A DNA stretch of 64,000 nt, from assembly GCF_017591425.1 (NCBI RefSeq), contig NW_024466218.1, forward strand, positions 11,484,001 through 11,548,000, read 5' to 3'. The notes under the pieces were generated by a model. The model did no database searches. It saw nothing but the letters and a program-made list of their open reading frames with translations, and had not been told where the DNA came from. The stretch is from Ochotona curzoniae. Its lineage: Eukaryota > Chordata > Mammalia > Lagomorpha > Ochotonidae. This document shows, one piece after another, positions 1 through 42,480 of the stretch. Every line of letters begins with the position of its first letter. Within the stretch, counting starts at the first letter, position 1. The position numbers and the translations under genes are program-made.

Positions 1-32818
<32,818 letters not shown>

Positions 32819-33505
32819 GGGACTTAACAACTACATGCTTACAATCACTGAAGACTACAAGACTTGCCATGTAAATACATCACCTTCCTTATATCCCTAA
32901 TTGATTGGAATTTCATTTTTGAGTTGGCAGTGTCCTTATGTGGATCTTAGATGCTTGAAATCTACTGGAATCTCCAGAACCGTTGCTTATTATTTACAGT
33001 ATGTGCCCACACATGCAGAATATTACCCAAATCCTTGGGCCTTTGACCTGCCGTTGTGTATCCCCAAGAACCTCTCTTCACCGATTTGCCTGATTTTCTG
33101 TTGTTTTCTTTGTACTGTTAAAACAAATGAAGATGTACTACTGGTAGGTGCTTTAGGCAGGTGGCATCACTGCAGCATAAGTGTATGCAGAGAAGGAGGC
33201 CATGTGGTGAGTCAGAAAGCAGGAGAGATTCATGGGAGACACCAGCTTGCTTGCTGTAGCTTTCTTGCTCGGAATGCACTCCAGTGAAAAAAGCATTAAT
33301 TTCTCTGAGAGGCTGATCACTTCTTTCCAGACTTCACATCTTAAGTGTTCCAGAACCTCCCAACATCACACTGGGGAACAAACTTTCAGCACCCGCACCT
33401 GTTGGAGACACACTCAAACCCATTCCAAACCATTGCACCCACTTTGAGACATCTGTTACTCTCTTTTGGATGTGGACATAATAAATAGAGAGAGAGGACA
33501 TTCAG
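32819..33505 (+). other. ELP2: ELP2 3' untranslated region
   Basis: Repeat-free sequence between the ELP2 stop codon and the first AATAAA hexamer. The right boundary is inferred as about 20 bases past the hexamer. No SINE is present in this stretch, in contrast to the intron upstream. Confidence 0.6.
33480..33485 (+). terminator. candidate ELP2 polyadenylation signal
   Basis: Canonical AATAAA about 660 bases after the ELP2 stop, in the only repeat-free segment downstream. Use of this site is inferred. Confidence 0.55.
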
Positions 33506-34183
33506 GTTATTAGGTTTGTATTTTAGTCTCTTTGTAAGTGGAAATACCATACAAAATATGCTGCCTTGTTCCTTCCTCCCAGTATATTTCCAATCATTCT
33601 AGGAATTTGCCAGGTAGGTCTAAGTTCCTTCCTTTAGTTTTCAAAGGTGTGGCTGCTGCTCTTGGGTTTTGCTTAGGCTGCCTTGACATATGAATAGATG
33701 GATGGTCTTGGCATTTGAATGGATGATGGTCTGAATAGTACTTAAACAGTACGCTGAGGCATCTGAATGTATGGGATGGCTGAAGTCAGGAGACAAGGGG
33801 ATGTGTGTCCCCCAGGAACGATACAGAGAAGGTCTGGAAGTAAGGCGGAGTGTTTCCCCTGAGGCATAGGGCAGAGCTAACCCTGCTGCAACATGGAGTC
33901 ATTGGGCAAGTTGAATGTATATTCCATATACTAATTATGTTGAAAGTAGAAAAGTAAGGACTTTTTGATGGGATTTTATTCCACTGTCACGATAGTTTGC
34001 TTCAAAGGAGTAAAGTGAGGTTTTACATAAATGGTAGTCTGGGAAAGTGAGCTCATGATTCTAGGGACTCCAGATACACAGCCTGTGGTTTTGAGGAGAA
34101 GAATTATTTAAGACCCTAATCACTTGATTTCTGTAGCCTCGGTTTGGCTCTGAGCAGGTGACAGAAAGTCTATTATGCAGTTC
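33506..34183. other. intergenic stretch, nothing recognised
   Basis: Sequence after the ELP2 3' UTR. No SINE, no ORF with recognisable similarity. Confidence 0.4.
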
Positions 34184-34186
34184 TTC

Positions 34187-34402
34187 CATTCCAGCTCCCT
34201 GCTAGTGACTGGGAAGTGGGCCCAGATCCTGGAGTCCCTGTACCCATGTAGGAGGCCCAGAGGGAGCTCCTGGCCTGCCTTCAGACTGGCCCAGCTCCTG
34301 CCATTGCAGCTGTCTTGGGAGTGAACCAGAACATAGACAATCACTCTGTCTCTCCTCTCTCTGTAACTCTTCCTGTCAAATAAAATTAAATAAACTCTTA
34401 AA
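34187..34402 (+). repeat. CSINE (old), plus, 5'-truncated
   Basis: 'ttccagctccctgctagtga' to 'caaataaaattaaataaact'. Confidence 0.72.
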
Positions 34403-34555
34403 AACAAAAAGGTTCCTATAAATCTACAGGATCAAAAATAGAGCAGTGGTCTTCAGAACTCAGAACTGGGGAGAAAACAAAGGGTGAATGACCTAATCTC
34501 TTCAGCAAATCACGTACAGGCATTAGAAACAATTCACTGAGTAGACAACAATAAT

Positions 34556-34846
34556 AATACATCTTATTTATTTGCAAGGCAGAGGAACAAAGATCTTCCA
34601 TTTGCCATGTAACTCTCCAAATGTCCATGGCAGCCAAGGCTGGACCAGACCCAAATCGGAAGCCCAGAACTGTATCTGCATTTCCCACATGGTGGCAGGG
34701 ACTCCAAGTACTTGAGTCATCATCTACTGCCTCCCAAGGTGCCCATGAGCTGGAATCTGGGGCTGAACCAGGACTGGAACCCATGTGATCCTATAGGGCA
34801 TGAGGGCATCCCAAGTAGCATCTTAGCTGCTGTGGCCAAGGCCCCT
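34556..34846 (-). repeat. CSINE (old), minus
   Basis: 'catcttatttatttgcaagg' to 'tagctgctgtggccaaggcc'. Confidence 0.75.
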
Positions 34847-35170
34847 CAGAGCCTCTGGGTCGGAGGAGATGAGACTGGGCTTTGAGTGCATCCTGATGTG
34901 AGCGAGTCGGCCTTGGGAGATCAGAGGCCATGTATTCAGCAGAGAGTTGGCAACTTTACTCTGGAAGGAAGGGAGAACAAGAGGTAGTCTCAAAATAATT
35001 GCTGTCTGGGATTATCTGGAAGATCAAGTGAGCCAGTCATGGAAATGTTAGTCTGGGATCTAATAAGAGAGCAAAATTGTATCTTACTATCATGATTAAT
35101 ACCTCAGCTCACAAATTACTAATCCTCTCATTTCAAATATTCTTTCTTTAAAGTCTACAATGTTGTATTT

Positions 35171-35499
35171 TTTTTTACTTTAAAGACTCATTTATTTTTA
35201 TTGTAAAGTCAGATTTACAGAGAGAAGGAGAGACAGAAAGATCTGTCTACTGATTCGCTCCCCAAGTGTTCGCAACATCTAGAGCTGAGTTGATCTGAAC
35301 CCAGGAGCCAGGAGTTTCCTCTGTGTCTCCCACAAGGGTGTGGGATCCCAAGACTTTGGGCCATCCTTGACTGCTTTCCCAGGCCGCAAGCAGGGACCTA
35401 GATGGGAAATGGAGCAGCCAGGATACAAACTGGTACCCATATGGGATCCCAGCGTGTACAAGGCGAGGACTTTAGCCACAGGCTAACTGTGTTAGGTCC
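35171..35499 (-). repeat. CSINE, minus, with target duplication
   Basis: Flanked by 'acaatgttgtattt' and 'acagtgttgcattt'. Body near the young type. Confidence 0.86.
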
Positions 35500-35551
35500 A
35501 CAGTGTTGCATTTGTTTTGTCATAGAAATGGTCACTTTCTATGTCTTTTTT

Positions 35552-35884
35552 TTTTATACTTATTTATTAAAAAAAATTTTTTTTTATTGGAAAGTCAGAT
35601 AAACAGAGAAGGAAAGACGGAGATGATCAATCTGATGATTCACTCCCTAAGTGGCCACCATGGCCTGAGCCAAGCTGATCCGAAGCCAGGAGCCAGGAGC
35701 TTCCCCTGGATCTCTCACGCATCTGCAGGGTCCCAAGGCCCTGGGCTATTCTTTACTGCCATCCCAGGCCACAAACAGGGAGCTGAACAGGAAGCAAAGA
35801 TGCCGGGACACGAACCAGCGCCCACATGGGACCCTGGCAAGTTCAAGGCAAGCACTTTAACCACAAGGCCACCATGCTCTGCCC
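35552..35884 (-). repeat. CSINE, minus
   Basis: 'cttatttattaaaaaaaatt' to 'ggccaccatgctctgccc', with 'tatgtctttt'-type flanks. Confidence 0.84.
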
Positions 35885-35895
35885 TTTATGTCCTT

Positions 35896-36199
35896 TTTAA
35901 AAAAATCTGTTTATTTACTTGAAAGTCAGAATTGCAGAGAGATAGGGAGAAACAGAGATTTTGCATCTGCTGGTTCACTCTGCAGATGGTCACAATGACC
36001 AGGGCTGGGCCAGGCTGAAGCCACGTTCTAGGAGCTTCATCTCCCATGTGGGTAGCAAAGGCTGTCTTCCCCTTCCTGCCCCAGGCACATTAGCAGGAGC
36101 TCTATAGATCAGGACTGGAACATATAGGACATGAACTGGTGCCCATATGGAATATCGGCATCACAGGTGGTAGCTTTACCCACTGTGCTCCAAGCCGGT
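35896..36199 (-). repeat. CSINE (old), minus
   Basis: 'tttttaaaaaaatctgttta' to 'actgtgctccaagcc'. Third minus copy in a row. Confidence 0.78.
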
Positions 36200-36702
36200 T
36201 CACGTTCTGTCTTCTATTTGTGTATGTCTTTAACATACATTAGATAATTTTTTACTTGAAAGTTCATCTTAAGTACTCCAAAGAGTTTACTGCCTTATAT
36301 AACTTAAAAGTCCAGCAGTAGGATACGCTTCAGGTATGACTTGATCACGACTCTGTTTCCTTTTCTTTAATTCTCTTAGCTCTGTCCCTCCCTCATGTCA
36401 GGCTTTTCCTAAGGTTTCTTTCCCTCATTGCTTTCGGAGGAATGCAAGTATGCATTGAAATTACATGTTTCCTTTTTATATCAAAGGAGTGACCTTTAAT
36501 ATTAAATCTGTAACTTTGATCAAACCATCCCTTAACATCCTGCGCAGTATGTAAGAGAAAGTCACACACTGAGAGGCTTAGGCCTACCCATCTGATGTAA
36601 CAAGAACCATGAGGTGACCTGGGAGCAAGGGTAGTCCCAGCAGCACCGCATGCCTGTCCAGTGCATGCTGGTTTCCCAAGGCACAATCAAAGGGCGGGGC
36701 AG
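36200..36702. other. intergenic stretch, nothing recognised
   Basis: No repeat or gene I can support. Confidence 0.4.
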
Positions 36703-36978
36703 ATGTTTGGCCTAGCACTTAAGGTGGCAGTTAAGATCTCTGTGCCCTGTATCATGGAGCCTGGGTTTGATTCCCAGCCCAGCTCCCAATTCCAGCTTCT
36801 GCTAACATGCACCCTGTGAGTAAAAAGGTGATGACATGTTGGGTCTCTGCTGAGTGGGAGATCAGGAAAGAATTCCTTGTTTCTGGCTCTGGACAGACAC
36901 TGGCTTTTGGGCATTTGGGGAGTGGACCAGCAGAAGGGAGCTCTCTCATTCTCTGCCTCTCAAATAATAGTAACATAG
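36703..36978 (+). repeat. CSINE (old), plus
   Basis: 'tttggcctagcacttaaggt', 'tttgattcccagcccagctc', 'gcatttggggagtggaccag'. Confidence 0.72.
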
Positions 36979-37706
36979 TCATAAATCAGGTGGATGTCGG
37001 AAGGGCACCCCATACAAGCCCAGTGCACCGGCCTGCCAAGCCGGAACACCTGAACATCAGATAGTTCTTGTTCACAGCATGGAGTGCAGGGTATTGTCAC
37101 ATGTTTGCTGAGTTCAGGGTCAGGTATGAGTTCAGCAGGTATGAGTTCTTGAACATACTCTGTCAGTGAATAGAACACTGGTGTCAGATCCTCTGCCTGT
37201 TGTCTCATTCTCATAAAAGTGGAGGGAGCTAGGAAAGATGTGAGCTGAGAGGAACCAGGGCGGTGTGGCCCAGCAGCGACCCTGCATAGGCAGAAGCTGA
37301 GCTCTCAAGAATAAAGATCAGGAGGGTGGCTCTCTGGTCCCTGTGGCCTGCAGCGACTTGTGGGTGTTGTGGTTGTAGATACCAGGAATATGGATACAAT
37401 GAAGCCTTGTTCCAGCCATGCCATGATTCCCAGCTGCCCTTTCAGCTTCTGTTCACAGAGAATGTCTTGTGCGTACTTCTGGGAGGGAGCTTCCTGGGAT
37501 TTTGATCTTTTTCTCCCTGCCCTCCAGCTGTGCCCACCCAAATTCCCTGCCAGACTTTGGGGACAAACTTGCTCCACTACTATGCCTATGTTAACACTTC
37601 CTGCTGTGCCAGCCCTCTTGATTCCCTGGGAACCAGAATAGCTAGGTCTGCAGGTTCTCATTGTTAGAGAGGTGTGCCTTTCACTTTAGCAGGAAATACA
37701 CATTAT
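36979..37706. other. intergenic stretch, nothing recognised
   Basis: Unique-looking sequence; short ORFs on both strands show no recognisable similarity. Confidence 0.4.
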
Positions 37707-37832
37707 TTTTTGAAAAGGATTATGGATTGATTTTGAGAGAGCTACAGAGAGAAAAGATACAGAGAATCTTCCCTCCATTGGTTCACTTCCCAGGTAGCTG
37801 CAATGACCAGTGCTGGCCAGGAGCTTCATTTT
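37707..37832 (-). repeat. CSINE (old), minus, left part of a split copy
   Basis: Ends in CCAGGAGCTTCATTTT (37817-37832), which recurs at 38134-38149 after an inserted SINE. Confidence 0.78.
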
Positions 37833-38133
37833 TTTTTTTAATTGGAAATTCAGATATACAGAGGAGGAGAGACAGAGAGGAAAATCTTCCACCCATTGAA
37901 TTACTCCCTATGTGGCCGCAAAGGCTGGAGCTTAGTCAATCCGAAGCTAGGAGCCTGGAACCTCCTCCAGGTCTCGCACATGGGCACAGGGTCCCAAGAC
38001 CTTGGGCTGTCCTTCCCAGGCCACAAGCAGGGAGCTGGTTGGGAAGTTGGGCCACTTGGATTAGAACCAGCAACCATATGGATTCCTGATGTGTTCAAGG
38101 CGAGGACTAGCTACTAGGCTACCACGTGGGGCC
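37833..38133 (-). repeat. CSINE (young), minus, nested
   Basis: Flanked by a perfect 16-bp duplication. Body slightly shortened, head 'accacgtggggcc'. Confidence 0.9.
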
Positions 38134-38322
38134 CCAGGAGCTTCATTTTGGTTTCACTCATGAGAGGCAGGGGTCCCAGCTCTTGGACTATCTTCTGCTA
38201 CCTTTCCCAGGCAATTAACAGGGAGCTGAATTAGAAATGGAAGAACCCAGATTCCAACTAGAGCTGATACTGGATGCCAGCATTGCAGGCAGCAGCTTAA
38301 CATGCTTATACTACAACATCAG
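38134..38322 (-). repeat. CSINE, minus, right part of the copy begun at 37707
   Basis: Continues to the head 'acatgcttatactacaacat' and 'cagcc'. Confidence 0.75.
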
Positions 38323-38475
38323 CCTGGAAGAAATACAAATAAATATCTTTGTCAAACTTGAATTCAGCCTTTCCTTACCATCACCACACCCCATCACTAC
38401 TCTTGACCATTTGGTGGGAAGTTTAATCCATCACAGATTCCTCCTCTACCAAACACTACCTCCCCCGCTACACAT

Positions 38476-38483
38476 ACACATAA

Positions 38484-38525
<42 letters not shown>
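38476..38525. repeat. CA microsatellite
   Basis: About twenty CA units, the only long dinucleotide CA run in the window. Confidence 0.95.
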
Positions 38526-38528
<3 letters not shown>

Positions 38529-38613
38529 CCAAATCTGAGAGACAACAATCCTTGGAGTTTAGCTAGTGGAAAAGCCTCTACACTTCCTCACCATGTAAGA
38601 CTGGGCCATTGTA

Positions 38614-38711
38614 GGAGTGGGCATTTAGCATCACCAGATGCTGCTTACGATGCTCAGAGGGTCTGGATTGGAACCCCACCTGCCAACTCCAGCCCTGGCT
38701 ATTGCAGACAC
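38614..38711 (+). repeat. CSINE (old), plus, fragment
   Basis: 'gtgggcatttagcatcacca' and 'gattggaaccccacctgcc', cut by the next copy. Confidence 0.5.
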
Positions 38712-39069
38712 TTGGGGAAAAGCAGATTTACAGAGGGAAGGAAACACAGGGAGAAAGATCTTCCGTCCACTGATTCACTCCCCAAGTGAATCAGTGGTTG
38801 CAACAGCGAGTGCGAGCTGATTGGAAGCCAGGAGCTTCCTATGGGTCTCCCACATAGGTGCAGGGTCCCAGAGCTTTGGCCCATCCTTTGCTGCTTTTCC
38901 AGGCTATAGCAGGTGTCTGGATGGGAAGTGGAGCAGCAAGGACATGAACTGGTATCCATATGGGATCCTGGTACTTGCAAGGGGCCAGGACACAATCCTG
39001 TGCATATGGGATCCTAGTGCTTGCAAGGGGGGGAGGGGTCTAGCCAATTGAGTCATTGCGCTGGGCCCT
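38712..39069 (-). repeat. CSINE, minus, with internal duplication and hairpin
   Basis: Contains a 13-bp perfect inverted repeat (38767-38797) and a direct duplication of 'catatgggatcct...cttgcaagggg' at about 38958 and 39003. Head 'cattgcgctgggccct'. Confidence 0.82.
38767..38797. repeat. perfect 13-bp inverted repeat in a SINE
   Basis: Arms 38767-38779 (CCACTGATTCACT) and 38785-38797, with loop CCCCA. The consensus SINE lacks the right arm. Confidence 0.88.
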
Positions 39070-39350
39070 AATTTAGTTTTATAATCTGCTTAATCCTTGT
39101 CCTCACTGGCCACTCAGGCAACATTAGCTTGGCTCCCTTGCATCTCTCTGACCTTTCTCACCCATTAGCGGATGGGGCAGACACTCCTTGGGCATCATTG
39201 TCTTCAGGCCAATACCCTCTTTTTTGGGACACTTTGGAGCTCCTAATCTGTCTTCCTCACAGGTCTCTGTTATGGTTTGAGCAGGATGTGGCTCCCTAAC
39301 TGCTTGCATTTGTTCACACTCCAATTCATTACGTTAAAGATCAATGGTTG

Positions 39351-39668
39351 GGCCTGGCACGATGGTCTGGCAGCCAAAGTCCTCACCTTGAATGCGCCAG
39401 GATCCCATATGGGTGCCGGTTCTAATCCTGGCAGCTCCACTACCCATCCAGCTCCCTGCTTGTGGCTTGGGAAAGCAGTCAATGACGGTGCAAAGTCTTG
39501 GGACCCTGCACCTGCGTGGGAGACCTGGAAGAGGCTCCTGGCTTTAGATCAGCACAACTCTGGCTGTTGAGGTTACTTGGGAAGTGAATCATCAGATAGA
39601 TCTTTCTCTCTGTCTTTCCTCCTCTCTCTATATATCTGACTTTGCAATTAAAAAAAAAGAAAGAAAGA
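39351..39668 (+). repeat. CSINE (young), plus
   Basis: Head 'gggcctggcacgatggtctg', tail with A-rich GAAAGAAA simple repeat. Confidence 0.87.
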
Positions 39669-39849
39669 AATGGTCCATGGCAGTGACTGTTAAGTAAGGA
39701 AAAAGTGTAGGGAGAATAGGATGTGGGGGCATGTGGAAAACCTTGTCCCTACTTGATGCCTTTAGGTGCTCCTTACCAACATTTCCTGGGCCTCTTCTAC
39801 TAGAAAAAGACTATCAGCACGTTTCTTGCTCTATCCCTGATTTAAAGGG

Positions 39850-40499
39850 ACCTCCGAGCCTCTCTATGGTCTCACTGGCGTTTATCATCCAGTGAGCACC
39901 TGAGCCCTGTGCTGAGGACGTGCCGCCACCCCCTCTCACCTGTCCAGCTGCTGGCCCTGGAGCCCAGAGGAAGCTAAACTGCTCCATGCCAAGGTCCTGG
40001 GAGGCAGCTTCTGCACTTGAAGCCTACAGTTTTGCAGCAAACAGCTCCTGCTGCTGCAGCTTATAACCTGCGCTCCTCTGAGAACCTGGACTCCACACCT
40101 GGTGCTCAGCTGGGCAGATGGGAGAGTCTCGGTTTTATACTTAGAATCTCTACCTGTGTGCCAGGCTGTGTTCCTGGTGGTTTTCCTGGGCACTCCCTTT
40201 CTGCATGGGAGATGCTGTTTGGTTCAGCCCAGGTCTCCTATGGGGGAAGGTGCTCTGGCCTGCCCCAGAAGTGCCCTATGGTCTCCCTTCTCTAAATCAC
40301 TCTGTCTCCCTTACCAACCTGCAAGTGCAGTGGCTCAGTCCATGGAAGACCCCAGAAGTCATTCCTCTTCTTCCAGACTTAGTCTCAGCCACTCCTACTC
40401 CAGTATGTCCCCAGAACCCCTTCTCTGGGCAATCTGTATTCCCCTGCCTAGGGGCTAGGGTGGCATGCCCCAGCACAGTGTTCCCTGTCTTCCCCATAT

Positions 40500-40530
<31 letters not shown>
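39850..40530 (+). mobile_element. possible poly(A)-tailed retroposon, unclassified
   Basis: GC-rich sequence ending in a 26-base A tract (40505-40530). No recognised gene homology. The poly(A) end suggests a retrocopy or an L1 3' end, but the left boundary and target duplication are not found. Confidence 0.35.
40505..40530. repeat. 26-base A tract
   Basis: Uninterrupted A run. Confidence 0.95.
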
Positions 40531-40804
40531 GAATAAGCAATATGCTGGCATACTGGTAGAGTTAACACAAAATTGACAGGCTCAGAATGCTCACCAGCTA
40601 TTGGCTGCTGTTCTTCTAACAGTGTAATGCCTAGGTATAAGGCAACCTAGGCAGCTGCCTACAGCTGGGGTGGCCTTGGATGAGAATGTAAGTGGGGCAA
40701 GCAGGGCGGCAAGGAAATTAGTACAGTTTCTTTCAACTGTCAAAGCTTGAATCACTGAACACAAAGGAAGCCCAGACTCTGGCAATGGTAGTCCTTCAGC
40801 ATGG

Positions 40805-41005
40805 AATTTATTCCAGGTCCCCCATGCGGATGCAGGATCCCGAGGTTTTGGGCCATCCTCTACTGCTTGCTTAGGCTGCAAGCAGGGAGCTGGATGGGGA
40901 AGTGGAGCAGCCGGGACATGAACCGGCACACATATGTATGGGATCCTGGATGGGATGTACAAGGCCAGGATTTAGCAACTAGTCTAGTCTGTCTCACCGG
41001 GCCTT
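40805..41005 (-). repeat. CSINE, minus, tail half missing
   Basis: 'gcggatgcaggatcccgagg' to 'ctgtctcaccgggcctt'. Confidence 0.75.
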
Positions 41006-41690
41006 GTTCTGGTGGATTTATTTATTTATTTATTTATTATTATTTTTTTAAGCTGATTGGTGTACACAGTGTCAGGTACTCTGCAGTGTTCCGGGCAGTG
41101 CCTGGCATATAGCCAGATCTCCACAGAGCTGCCAGTTGCCTAAAGTAAGGTTTACAGAAGAGAGGCCAGTAGGGCACCCCCACAATGGTGGTTCATTGGA
41201 CAATGTGGCAGTCTGAAACATGACCAGTGTGGCGATAGTGGCATGGGCACAGCCAAGAGCAAATGCTGCAGATTCATTCATTATCACTGTGTACTCCTTC
41301 TGGAATGACAACGCCATCTGTGTGATGTGGCCCTGGGGCCTTGCAGGGAGGGACAGAGCTGGCTTGCCAGTGCTCAGGTGTCAGCCGCAAACTCACCCAT
41401 CTGCCCTTTGCCCTTTGCTCCCGGTCCTGCACTTGGCCTTGGCTGACTCCATCCATAGGAGGGACAATGGTGCCCCAGGATCCAACCATCCTGTCTCCGG
41501 CACCAGAGGGCAGGCTGGAGAGTGGAGAAGGTGCTTCCCAGAGCCCAGAATGGACAACAGAGCTCGGCTGCTTCTTTCACACGCCTCTAGGGGGAACACT
41601 CACAGCTGAACTTTGCCGCTGGTCCCGGGTATTCTGGTGGGCACTGCTGGGACACTCCAAAGTGACCAGAAGAACCTGCCTTCGCTCCTC
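41006..41690. other. unique sequence upstream of the MOCOS CpG island
   Basis: Contains an ATTT simple repeat (41017-41048) and otherwise no repeat I recognise. Distal promoter elements may lie here, but none can be called from sequence alone. Confidence 0.4.
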
Positions 41691-42480
41691 AGGTCCGGAG
41701 GACTGAAGTGAAACTCCAAAAGGCAATACGTCCGGGGTGAGCCGGCCAGCCCACGAGGCGCCGCCCCTGGGCCACGGACTTAGGACCAACTAGCCTCCCG
41801 GGAGGCGCGGCTGGGGCGGAGTCGCCGCGGGCCGGTCTCGCGTACTTCCCGGGATCCGGTCCGCCCGGACGGCTCAGCCATGGCCGGCAGGGCAGCAGAA
41901 CCCGGGGCCAGAGTGCGGGCCTTAGCCCCGGACACCCCAGAGCTTGTCCACAACTACGGCTCGCTTAGCCTGCACGAGCTGAGGGCGCGCGAGTTCCGCC
42001 GTCTGGCAGGTGAGGCGGGCTGGAGGGCTGGCGGGCTCGGGGATTTGGAGAGCATGCAGTGTTGGGAACCGACGTGGAGGGCTCTGTACCCTGGGAAGCA
42101 GCAGTGCCACTTCGCTTGTGGTACATTTTGGGAGGAAAGATAGGAAGGGTCGTGTCCGCCAGGTGCGCACGGCGCCCTGGGCTCCCACCTGCATCTCTTC
42201 TTGCTCCTCAGACACTTCCCGCCCCCCGCCACCGTGGGGCAGGATCCACCCGTTCCCTTAGCAATTGTCTGCCATCCACGAACAAGACTCGCGGGGTTTC
42301 CCGACCGTCGCTTGCGCCGTAATCCTCTCAGCTCTAAAAAGTACGCCCGCAGCTGAGGTTACGAAATCCTGAGGTCGAGGGGCCGCGACTGCTGGGATGG
42401 CCGCCCCGAGACGGGAGCGCTGCGGAGGCGGCCGGCGCGGGGTGGGTCCACAAAGGCGGGGTCCTCCCAAGGCTGCGCTC
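41690..42480 (+). promoter_or_regulatory. MOCOS: CpG island with MOCOS promoter
   Basis: Dense CpG and high GC flank exon 1 and the start of intron 1. GC boxes are visible at 41761-41767 (reverse) and 41813-41819 (GGGGCGG). An ETS-like ACTTCC core sits at about 41844-41849. No TATA box lies near the ATG, as usual for a housekeeping CpG promoter. The transcription start is not resolved. Confidence 0.75.
41880..42009 (+). CDS. MOCOS: MOCOS exon 1
   Basis: Begins gccATGG and ends with donor gtgagg. Encodes 43 residues, MAGRAAEPGARVRALAPDTP through SLHELRAREFRRLA. The N-terminal 30 residues are poorly conserved in the family; the LRAREFxRLAG end is conserved. Very CpG-rich. Confidence 0.95.

Noticed and set aside
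39351..39668. possible tRNA gene (A and B box-like sequence in the SINE head)
   Set aside because: The promoter boxes belong to the tRNA-derived SINE. No cloverleaf can be folded, and the same head occurs dozens of times.
40205..40576. 123-codon frame ending in a lysine run
   Set aside because: The lysines are the translated A tract. No similarity in the rest.
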